A stretch of 64,000 bases of DNA from JASFBA01 sp036172265 (GTDB lineage: Bacteria; Chloroflexota; Chloroflexia; DTKN01): assembly GCA_036172265.1 (NCBI GenBank), contig JASFBA010000017.1, positions 24,504-88,503 of the forward strand, written 5' to 3'. Positions 24,446-31,483 of this stretch are shown one piece after another. The position numbers and the translations under genes were made by a program. The notes below the pieces were generated by a model. That model was not told the origin of the DNA. It made no database searches and saw only the letters and a program-made list of their open reading frames with translations. Within the stretch, counting starts at the first letter, position 1. Every line of letters begins with the position of its first letter.

Positions 24446-25504
24446 GTGAGGCGGAAGTTGGACAAAGAGGCGGAGATTGCCGATCAGGTGGTGAAGTTTG
24501 CCCGGCCGGGCCGGATCACCCTGAGCGTCGTTATCCCCACGCTGAACGAGGCCGGCTATCTGCCCCGCCTGCTCGATGCGCTGGCCGCACAGACCTGGCC
24601 GGCCGATGAAATCATCGTCGCCGATGCCTGCTCGACCAACGGCACGGCCGAACTGGCCCGAGAGCGCGGAGCCCGCGTGGTCCACGGGGGCCGCCCGGCC
24701 GTCGGGCGGAACGCCGGTGCCCGGGTGGCCACAGGCGACCTCCTCCTCTTCCTGGATGCCGATGTGCTGCCGCCCCCCAACTTCATCGAACGTGCCGTAC
24801 AAGAGTTCCTGCGGAAAAGGTACGACGTGGCCACGGCCTGGATGGTCACCTGGGACGGCAACCTTCTGGAGCAGGCCGTCTATGGGGCGGCCAGCCTCTA
24901 CTTTTTCCTGATGCAATCCTTTCGTCCCTACGCCCCCGGCTTCTGCATCCTGGTGCGACGGGAACTGCACGAAAAGATCGGCGGCTTTGACGAGACGTTG
25001 CCTCTGAGCGAAGACGTGGATTACGTCCGGCGGGCGGCCCGGCACGGTCGCTTTGGCGTCCTGACCGGCACCCGCATCGCGGCCTCGGTGCGGAGGATTC
25101 GGAAGGAGGGGATGCTCCGGCTGGGGATGAAGTATCTCTGGTGCGAGGGAAACCTTCTGAGGGGCCGGTCTATCCAGGAAATTCCCTTCGAGTACGAATT
25201 CGGTGCCTTCCCGCCGCCGGAGCGCCGGAAAAAGCCGGCCATCCACCAACCCCTCCGTCGCCTCTCGCTTTCGCTACGCCTGCGAGAGCAGCTCGAAGTA
25301 CTCCAACGGCTGTTCGGCCGCTCGCTTCCCCTATGGGCCTCGCTTTCCCTTCAGGGAACATCGCTTCAACGGTTTTTCCGGTCTGTGCCCCGGCGGTTCT
25401 CGCCCCATTTCGAACTCGGCCGGCTGTGGAGGGGACCCTCATCCCCCGACCCCCTCTCCCAGCGGAAGAAGAAAGAGGGAGTAAGGGGAAAGGGAGCATC
25501 ATAA
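24446..25504 (+). CDS. Family 2 glycosyltransferase (C-terminal tail doubtful)
   Basis: GT-A fold transferase. LSVVIPTLNEAGYLPRLLDAL, IIVADACSTNGTAELA, RNAGARVATGDLLLFLDAD (metal-binding DxD-type) and GGFDETLPLSEDVDYVRRA are classic GT2 blocks within residues 25-205. A hydrophobic stretch follows at about 145-165. GTG 24446 follows GGAGG. Beyond about residue 265 the tail is Arg/Ser/Leu-rich and its end translates a G/C-rich repeat element (25436-25498). The last 80 residues are therefore probably not native and the true end may have been lost to a frameshift or repeat insertion. Confidence 0.75.
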   Translation: MRRKLDKEAEIADQVVKFARPGRITLSVVIPTLNEAGYLPRLLDALAAQTWPADEIIVADACSTNGTAELARERGARVVHGGRPAVGRNAGARVATGDLLLFLDADVLPPPNFIERAVQEFLRKRYDVATAWMVTWDGNLLEQAVYGAASLYFFLMQSFRPYAPGFCILVRRELHEKIGGFDETLPLSEDVDYVRRAARHGRFGVLTGTRIAASVRRIRKEGMLRLGMKYLWCEGNLLRGRSIQEIPFEYEFGAFPPPERRKKPAIHQPLRRLSLSLRLREQLEVLQRLFGRSLPLWASLSLQGTSLQRFFRSVPRRFSPHFELGRLWRGPSSPDPLSQRKKKEGVRGKGAS

Positions 25505-25570
25505 ACTCGCCCTATCCCCCCCCTGACCCTGGCCTGGGATTGGGCCTCGCTGGGGGGCAGGCTGCGAAGT

Positions 25571-26050
25571 CTATTCCCCCAGCCCGCTCAGGCGGCGGGC
25601 CAGGCGACGGGCGGCCGCTTCGCAATAGGCCCGCACATCGGCCCACTCAATAGGGACAAGCATCTGCGGCACAGGCTGCTGTTCGGCCTCTTCGAAATAG
25701 GCGAGGGCCCGCACCGCGATGGCCAGGAAACGGGGGCGATCGGCATACTTGACCGGGGCCAGTTCCAAGAGATGATCCAGGGAGATAACGTTCCGAAGGC
25801 ATTAGAGATCGATGAAATCCCGCCGCGTGCCCCGCGAGTTGATCGCCGCAAGTTTCATCAGCCCGATATCGGTGGGCGAGGCCAGGTTCAGGCCACGATA
25901 CACGACCGGGGCTTCCAACAGGGGATGAGGCTGGTAGAGGAAACCGACTTCCACGCCCAGCAAGCGGGTGAACAGCATCCCCTCCTGTTCCGAGACCACT
26001 TCGAAGTGGCCTGCTTGCCCCAGGAGCCGGCAGATGTCGGCCCGTTCAGC
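25571..26050 (-). pseudogene. Decayed AbiEii-like nucleotidyltransferase toxin
   Basis: The frame reads as a nucleotidyltransferase-like toxin from ADICRLLGQAGHFEVVSEQ through GLMKLAAINSRGTRRDFIDL. A TAA (25804-25802) then replaces a position that is usually Tyr, and the frame resumes in phase with CLRNVISLDHLLELAPVKYADR to LARRLSGLGE. The N-terminal part with the nucleotidyltransferase GS/DxD site is missing; the reading begins abruptly near 26044 inside the antitoxin remnant. A large deletion plus one nonsense codon make it inactive. The family name rests on pattern recognition. Confidence 0.6.
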
Positions 26051-26213
26051 GTACCTGCTCCCACGAGCCTCGCTCCAGGATGCGCTCGATAATGACACCG
26101 GCGTGGTCCTCCGGATTCATGGTGGCGAAATCGTATTCCGGGAAGAGCCAGGAGGCGTCGGCCGGCAGCGTCTCCGGACGGTGAACGGGAGGTTGCTCTA
26201 CAGGCGTCGTCAT
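26046..26213 (-). pseudogene. Truncated antitoxin of the decayed toxin-antitoxin locus
   Basis: A 55-codon ORF with an excellent ribosome site (AGGAGGG, ATG 26213). It reads WLFPEYDFATMNPEDHAGV and IIERILERGSWEQVR, then stops at a TGA. This matches the N-terminal part of the small antitoxin-like proteins often encoded just upstream of AbiEii-type toxins, which normally continue past the EQVR(W) region. The C-terminal half is gone at the same junction where the toxin loses its N-terminus, so one deletion fused the two genes out of frame. Confidence 0.5.
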
Positions 26214-26230
26214 TTTACCCTCCTGGCTTG

Positions 26231-26254
26231 GGACAACTCCTTGCGGAGTTGTCC
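26231..26254. repeat. GGACAACTCC-TTGC-GGAGTTGTCC hairpin
   Basis: Perfect 10-bp stem with a four-base loop. Partial copies occur at 634-646 and 21595-21609. It is either a terminator-like repeat or a small REP-type element. Confidence 0.6.
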
Positions 26255-26741
26255 TACATCATAACCCCGATGTCCCGGTTGGTCAAAGGCATTCTGATAA
26301 TGACATAATAGATTTCACTCTCTGTGCATAACGGAAGTCGAGGAAAATGCGAGTGTCGGCGGTGCAGGTCTAGCGGTCAGAAGATGCCTGGGCGATCCTT
26401 CAGGAAGGGGATAGGGCCGAGGGGCAGGGAGCCTCCCATTTACTTCCGATAAGAGTTCTTATGTTACCTCAAGCCCCCCTCGAGCCCTGTTATTGACATA
26501 ATTACTTAGGCCGGCTGAACCGTGCTCCTTCCTGTCCCTGCCATCTGTCGCGTGGTTCTCCTCTCTTCCCAACTCTTTCCTGATCCTGCCCCAACATATT
26601 ATGCCAACACCCCCTGCCGAACCTTATCGGGCCATCCAACTTGACATCGGTCCCAATATCGGCTAAAGTTTCCCCGGCACATACACAATTCCTGTCCGAA
26701 CGACGAACCTTCAACCTCTAACTTCCATAAAGGACCGAACG
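26255..26741. other. Long intergenic region before the MFS gene
   Basis: About 490 bp with no protein-like ORF. It holds two TGACATAAT motifs (26310 and 26494 area) and a short palindrome ATAAGA-GT-TCTTAT (26449-26462) that could be an operator for the transporter downstream. No confident promoter was found for the transporter. Confidence 0.4.
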
Positions 26742-28169
26742 ATGGAAACGCCGACCTTACGCCGCTATACCCTCCTGATCACCACCCTCTCTTCTTTTCT
26801 AACCCCATTTATGTCAAGCGCAGTGAACCTGGCCCTCAAGGACATCGGCCGAGACCTGGCCGCCGATGCCGTGGCCCTGGCCTGGGTACAATCAGCCCAC
26901 CTCTTGGCTTCAGCCGCCTTCCTCCCGCCCCTGGGCCGGGCCGCCGACCTCTATGGCCGACGTCGGGTCTTCCTGGCCGGCCTCCTGGTCTATGGAATTT
27001 CTTCCATCCTCTGCACCCTGGCCGGCTCGATCTCGTTCCTCATCGCCGCCCGCGTCCTCCAAGGCATCGGCGGTTCGATGGTCTTTGGCACGGCCGTGGC
27101 CATCCTCACCTCCGTTTTCCCGCCGGCCGAACGGGGCCGCGTCCTGGGCATCAACATCGCCGCTGTCTACACCGGCCTGACGCTGGGCCCCTCCCTCGGT
27201 GGCTTCCTCACCCAGCACTTGGGTTGGAGAACCATCTTCGCCCTCGCCGCCGCCCTCGCCCTGGCCCTCCTTCCCCTGACCCTCCTCCGGCTGCGCGGCG
27301 AATGGGCCGACGCCGCCGGCCAGCACTTCGAATGGGCCGGCGCCCTCCTCTTCTGTACTTCCCTCCTGGGCTTTCTCGGGGGACTTGCCTCCCTTCGGGA
27401 AAGCGCCCTCTCGCCCTACCTGGCCACTGCCGGCCTTGTGGGCCTGGCCACTTTCACCCTCTGGGAACTCCGCCGGCGAGAGCCCCCCTTTCCCTACCTC
27501 CTGCGCCGCCTCTGGCCGACCGAACCCCTCCTGGACCTGCGCCGCTTCCGCGGCAACCTCACCTTTATCTTCTCCAACCTGGCCGCCCTGATCCATTACA
27601 GCGCTACCCACTCCATCTCCTTCCTCCTCTCCCTCTACCTGCAAAAAGTGCTGGACCTGCCACCCCAACAGGCCGGCCTGGTCCTCCTAGCCCAGCCGGC
27701 CGTGATGGCCCTCCTTTCCCCGCCGGCCGGCCGCCTTTCCGACCGAACTCAACCCCGCCTTTTGGCTTCCCTGGGCATGGCCGTGATGGCCGGAGGCCTC
27801 TTCTCTCTCTCCACGTTGGGAAGCGACTCCCCCATCGCCCTGGTGGTCGCCTTCCTAACCCTCATCGGACTAGGCTATGCCCTTTTCTCCGCGCCCAATA
27901 CCAACGCCGTGATGGGGGCAGTGGGCCGGCGCGACTACGGCGTGGCTTCCTCGACCTTGGCCACGATGCGCCTGACCGGCCAGGCCGTCAGCATGGCCTT
28001 GGTCACACTCCTGGTCTCGGCCTATATCGGCCGGGTCGAATGGGAAAACCTCCTGCCCGAACAAATCCTTTCGGTCATGGGCCTCGCCTTCCGTATCTTT
28101 ACCGGCCTGTGCCTGCTGGGGATGCTGGCCTCGCTCGCCCGGGGGAAAATGGAAAGGGAGACATCCTAA
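26742..28169 (+). CDS. MFS drug/proton antiporter, DHA2 (EmrB/QacA) type
   Basis: 475 residues with about 14 membrane segments. Motif A appears as GRAADLYGRRRVFLAG and motif C-like GLTLGPSLGGFL follows in segment 5, both marks of drug:H+ antiporters. RVLQGIGGSMVFGTAVAIL is the motif B-type helix with its Arg. It likely exports lipophilic drugs or metabolites. AAAGGA precedes the ATG. Its last four bases overlap the convergent ThpR gene. Confidence 0.85.
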   Translation: METPTLRRYTLLITTLSSFLTPFMSSAVNLALKDIGRDLAADAVALAWVQSAHLLASAAFLPPLGRAADLYGRRRVFLAGLLVYGISSILCTLAGSISFLIAARVLQGIGGSMVFGTAVAILTSVFPPAERGRVLGINIAAVYTGLTLGPSLGGFLTQHLGWRTIFALAAALALALLPLTLLRLRGEWADAAGQHFEWAGALLFCTSLLGFLGGLASLRESALSPYLATAGLVGLATFTLWELRRREPPFPYLLRRLWPTEPLLDLRRFRGNLTFIFSNLAALIHYSATHSISFLLSLYLQKVLDLPPQQAGLVLLAQPAVMALLSPPAGRLSDRTQPRLLASLGMAVMAGGLFSLSTLGSDSPIALVVAFLTLIGLGYALFSAPNTNAVMGAVGRRDYGVASSTLATMRLTGQAVSMALVTLLVSAYIGRVEWENLLPEQILSVMGLAFRIFTGLCLLGMLASLARGKMERETS

Positions 28170-28756
28170 CGCGCTGTACCGCCCAGGCGCAACACCTGCA
28201 GCGGCGTATAAAGCGGACCCTCCGGCCGCAAATCGCTCCGCATCACTACGATTTCCTCCACCCGCCAGCGGCCCAGCGAAGGCACTTCCAACCCGCCCAC
28301 CAATTGCCCCAGCGAGCGGGCCTCGGCCGGCGAAGCCCGGTCCTGCACCCGCCCCAGCGTCAGGTGGGGCGAAAAAGGGCGTTCCTCCCTCGGGAAGCCG
28401 GCCTGGGCCAGTTCCCGCTCCAGCCTTTCCTGAAGCGCCTGTAGCGCCGGAAGGTCGCCCTGTACCCCCACCCAGACCACCCGAGGACGCCGCAGGTTCG
28501 GAAAGACTCCCGCACCGACCGCCTCCAGTTCAAAGGGAACGGCAGAAGCAGCCACCCGCTCGACCACCTGGCAGACCGTCTCCACCTGTTCGGCCGGAAT
28601 CTCTCCCAGGAACTTCAGGGTAACGTGAATCCTCTCGGGAGAAACCCAGCGCACCGGCGGATGGGAACGCTTCAAATCCTCCTGCACCCGAACCAGGCCA
28701 CGCTGCACATCTCCCGGCAACTCGACGGCGATAAAGGTGCGAATCCGCTCAGCCAT
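28166..28756 (-). CDS. thpR: RNA 2',3'-cyclic phosphodiesterase (LigT/2H family)
   Basis: 196 residues with the two 2H-phosphoesterase motifs HVTLKFLG and HLTLGR in the correct order and spacing, and the usual start RIRTFIAVELP. Such enzymes open RNA 2',3'-cyclic phosphates to 2'-phosphates. Convergent to the MFS gene with a 4-bp overlap; a folD-linked remnant lies on its upstream side. Confidence 0.93.
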   Translation of the reverse strand: MAERIRTFIAVELPGDVQRGLVRVQEDLKRSHPPVRWVSPERIHVTLKFLGEIPAEQVETVCQVVERVAASAVPFELEAVGAGVFPNLRRPRVVWVGVQGDLPALQALQERLERELAQAGFPREERPFSPHLTLGRVQDRASPAEARSLGQLVGGLEVPSLGRWRVEEIVVMRSDLRPEGPLYTPLQVLRLGGTAR

Positions 28757-28825
28757 ATTTCTTCCTCAAATGCTCAACGATCGACGATTGACGCTCCACC
28801 CCAAACACTTGCCCGGGCGGTGGAT

Positions 28826-28873
28826 ATGGGTATCCCCCGGAAAAGAGGGATCTACTTCGACCGCCCGACCTGA
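28826..28873 (+). pseudogene. 3' fragment of a DUF2148 gene, convergent on folD
   Basis: The plus strand reads MGIPRKRGIYFDRPT-stop, which matches the C-terminus MGIPLSATGKSIYFDRPT of the intact gene ending at 58606. Its last eight codons overlap the last codons of folD on the other strand, exactly as the folD fragment overlaps the intact gene at 58606-58627. Confidence 0.75.
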
Positions 28874-29817
28874 CGTGCCGCCACCAGCAGGTTGTGGATG
28901 AGCATTACATTGGTCATCGGACCGGTCCCGCCCGGCACCGGAGTAATCATCCCGGCCACCTCCAGTGCTCCCTCATAGTCTACATCGCCGACCATGCGGG
29001 CCTCCACTCCTTGCAAGGAGGCACCACAGCCGGCGCAGACCTCTGCCGTGTCGCGGTTGTCGGCCCCGCACGCCGGGCAGGTCTTGATAAAGTTCACCCC
29101 AAAGTCCACCACAATTGCCCCCGGTTTGATCCAGTCCCGGCGTACCATCCTAGCCCGGCCCACGGCCACAGCCAGGATGTCGCCCAGCCGACAGACGGAG
29201 GGCAGGTCGGACGTGCGCGAGTGGCAGACGGTCACGGTGGCGTTCTCCCGCAGGAGCAGGAGCGCCATCGGCTTGCCGACGATGTTGGAACGCCCTACCA
29301 CGACGGCGTGCTTCCCGGCGAACTCCACTCCATAGCGACGCAGGAGTTCCATCCCGCCGGCCGGCGTGGCCGGGACAAAAAAGGCCGGCTCCGAAGCACC
29401 CCGCCCCACCGGTTCAGCCTGGGCCAGCCGGCCGGCGTTCTCCGGATGCACGCCGTCCACATCCTTGCGCGGATCCAAGGCGGACAGGATGGCCGCGGGG
29501 TCGATCCCCCGGGGGTACGGCTCCTGCACCATGATGCCATGTACCTCCGGGTCCACGCTCAGCCGGGCCACAAGTCCGGCCATCTCCTCTTGCGAGACCT
29601 CGGCCGGCAGGGTGTGCACGACCACCCGGAGGCCGCGCTTCTCCATCGTGCTCACAATGGTGCGGGCATAACTGACCGATGCCGGGTCTTCTCCGGCCCG
29701 CACCACCGCCAGGGTGGGGACAAAGCCCCGTTCGGCCACCAAGGCCCGGACCTGCTCATCCAGTTCTCCTTGCATCGCCTTGGCCGTAGCCCGGCCGTCC
29801 AAGATAACCGCGGTCAT
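28852..29817 (-). CDS. folD: FolD-like methylene-tetrahydrofolate dehydrogenase with zinc-ribbon insertion and no catalytic lysine
   Basis: 321 residues from ATG 29817, which follows AAAGGAGG. The FolD fold is clear: DPRKDVDGVHPENAG, ATPAGGMELLRRYG, VVVGRSNIVGKPMALLL and MITPVPGGTGPMTNVML. Two anomalies: in the active-site helix the Lys that should follow Tyr50 by four residues is Ile54, and the usual QLPLP is QEPYP. CPAC (247-250) and CAGC (261-264) form an inserted zinc ribbon just before EARMVGDVDYEGA. The Lys is needed for cyclohydrolase activity, so this may be a dehydrogenase only. Confidence 0.9.
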   Translation of the reverse strand: MTAVILDGRATAKAMQGELDEQVRALVAERGFVPTLAVVRAGEDPASVSYARTIVSTMEKRGLRVVVHTLPAEVSQEEMAGLVARLSVDPEVHGIMVQEPYPRGIDPAAILSALDPRKDVDGVHPENAGRLAQAEPVGRGASEPAFFVPATPAGGMELLRRYGVEFAGKHAVVVGRSNIVGKPMALLLLRENATVTVCHSRTSDLPSVCRLGDILAVAVGRARMVRRDWIKPGAIVVDFGVNFIKTCPACGADNRDTAEVCAGCGASLQGVEARMVGDVDYEGALEVAGMITPVPGGTGPMTNVMLIHNLLVAARQVGRSK

Positions 29818-29874
29818 CTTTTCCTCCTTTGGAACCGTAGGTCGGATCGGCAACCCGACCTGCGGTTCCATACG

Positions 29875-30627
29875 TTACTCATGCACTTCTCCCCGAATCG
29901 TTGCTACCAATTCCACGACTTGCCCCTGGGCCACGTCGTACACGCACTCCACGGCCACCCATCGCTCCACCAGCGGGCGCACCGGGGGCAAGGCCGGCCC
30001 CTTTCCCTCCAGAAGGAGGAGCGGCCGGCCATCGTCGCCGCCCAGGAAATGGATCTCCAGGCGGCGCAGTCCCTCCGCATCCGGCCGGAAGCCGGCCGTG
30101 CCTGTAACATACGAAGGAAGGGCCAGCGCCGCCCAGTCGAGCGCTTCCAGGTCGGAAAGATGGGCCGCCACCGCCGCCTGACAGGCCTCCCGAACTGCCC
30201 GTCCGTCCAGCAGAAGGATGGACCATCGCTCCACCTGGAGGTCCCACAGCCCCGGCGAAGACCAGCGGCCGGCCGAAAGCCGCCCGCCGACTTCGACGTA
30301 GAGCGGGGCATCCCAGGAGACCGTCCCCATCTCCACACTTCGGCCCAGGAGAAAGATTCGGGCCCAGCAGGAAGAAGCGTCGGAAAAGAAATGCACCACA
30401 TCCAGGTAGGGGCGGATTCCGAACTCGTCCCCTTGGCCGGAGGTGCGATACAGTCCGCGCAGGGTAACCTCCGCCCCTTCTTCCCACAACGGACCGCAGG
30501 GGGCCCGGCCGGCCCCCTCGGGGCGAGTATGCAGGGGCAGGTCTCCCAGAGGACTTGCCGGCTCCGATGTACAGGCCCAGAGGGAAAATAGCCCAAGGAC
30601 CAGGAGACCAATAAAACGATACCACAC
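29875..30627 (-). CDS. Hypothetical lipoprotein
   Basis: 250 residues starting at GTG 30627 (ribosome site AAGGAG eight bases before). A short signal sequence ends in a lipobox-like LWAC at about residues 16-19, so Lgt would lipidate Cys19. The mature part has no family I recognise. It is predicted to be mostly beta, and Cys at positions 44, 87 and 139 may form a disulfide. A TATAAT at 30673-30668 (minus strand) could be its -10. Ends three bases before the start of the folD upstream region. Confidence 0.6.
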   Translation of the reverse strand: MWYRFIGLLVLGLFSLWACTSEPASPLGDLPLHTRPEGAGRAPCGPLWEEGAEVTLRGLYRTSGQGDEFGIRPYLDVVHFFSDASSCWARIFLLGRSVEMGTVSWDAPLYVEVGGRLSAGRWSSPGLWDLQVERWSILLLDGRAVREACQAAVAAHLSDLEALDWAALALPSYVTGTAGFRPDAEGLRRLEIHFLGGDDGRPLLLLEGKGPALPPVRPLVERWVAVECVYDVAQGQVVELVATIRGEVHE

Positions 30628-30696
30628 CGGGTCCGCTCCTTGCAGGTTTCAAGGTGACCTAGGCGTTATTATACCACAAAATCCTCCCCCTGGCAC

Positions 30697-30724
30697 TTGA
30701 CAGCCATGAGCAAAGTGTTATCAT
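30697..30724 (+). promoter_or_regulatory. vapBC promoter
   Basis: TTGACA (30697-30702), 16 nt, TATCAT (30719-30724), about 35 nt before the antitoxin ATG. Confidence 0.65.
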
Positions 30725-30758
30725 GAGGTAAAAAATTTAAGCATGATGGAGGTCGGAG

Positions 30759-31007
30759 ATGGTCCGGACTCAGATGCAGTTGCGAGAGGATCAAGTGCGA
30801 GCGCTGAAGGAACTGGCCTCCGTCCGGGGCATATCCGTCGCCGAACTGGTCCGGCTGAGCGTGGACGCCCTGATTCGCTCCTGGAAAAGCCGGGACGAAG
30901 AAGAAATGCGACAACGGGCCATCGCGGCGGCCGGCCGTTTCCGTTCGGGCCGTTCCCGTGTCTCGACCCGGCACGACCGATACCTGGCGGAGGCCTTTCG
31001 ACGATGA
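30759..31007 (+). CDS. VapB-type ribbon-helix-helix antitoxin
   Basis: 82 residues. RTQMQLREDQVRALKELASVRG is the ribbon-helix-helix DNA-binding domain. The basic tail (RSGRSRVSTRHDRYLAEAF) would occupy the toxin active site. GGAGG precedes the ATG. Antitoxins of this type repress their own promoter, here at 30697-30724. Its stop overlaps the toxin start (ATGA). Confidence 0.85.
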   Translation: MVRTQMQLREDQVRALKELASVRGISVAELVRLSVDALIRSWKSRDEEEMRQRAIAAAGRFRSGRSRVSTRHDRYLAEAFRR

Positions 31008-31405
31008 GCGTACTGGTGGATACCTCGGCTTTCTACGCTATCCTGGACGCAGACGATCAAAACCACGAGAGGGCCAAAGCCCTCTGGGTAGAACTGGTTA
31101 CCCAGCGGGTCCCGTTGCTCTGCAACAACTACATCCTGGTGGAAACTTTCGCCCTGGTCCAACACCGGCTGGGGATCGAGGCCGTTCGCGCCCTGCAGGA
31201 GGACGTCCTGCCTGTCGTCTCCGTCCACTGGGTGGACGAGGGCAGCCATCGGGCGGGAGTGGCCGGCCTACTTACCGCAGCCCGCCGCCAACTCAGCCTG
31301 GTGGACTGTGTCACCTTTGCCATGATGCGGGATTTGGGGATCCAGACCGCCTTCACCTTCGACCCCCGCTTCAGCGCCCAGGGCTTCCGCTGCCTCCCCT
31401 CGTGA
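31004..31405 (+). CDS. VapC-type PIN-domain toxin
   Basis: A 133-residue PIN-domain RNase. Acidic metal-binding residues appear in order: VLVDTSAFYAILDADD, NYILVETFAL, LSLVDCVTFAMM and FTFDPRF. All are intact, in contrast to the wrecked toxin at 25571. Starts at ATG 31004 inside the antitoxin stop codon. VapC toxins usually cleave tRNA or the sarcin-ricin loop. Confidence 0.9.
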   Translation: MSVLVDTSAFYAILDADDQNHERAKALWVELVTQRVPLLCNNYILVETFALVQHRLGIEAVRALQEDVLPVVSVHWVDEGSHRAGVAGLLTAARRQLSLVDCVTFAMMRDLGIQTAFTFDPRFSAQGFRCLPS

Positions 31406-31421
31406 GACCGAACAGGGGCAG

Positions 31422-31450
31422 TTGCCCTTTGCCCTCCCTTCAGGTATAAT
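31422..31450 (+). promoter_or_regulatory. Promoter of the exported metallopeptidase gene
   Basis: TTGCCC (31422-31427), 17 nt, perfect TATAAT (31445-31450). The start codon is 34 bp downstream. Confidence 0.8.
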
Positions 31451-31483
31451 GCTCACAGAATACCTAACCGTCGAGGAGAAACT

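Noticed and set aside
26502..26714. Minus-strand ORF of 70 codons before the MFS gene
   Set aside because: No ribosome site, no recognisable pattern and intergenic-like base composition.
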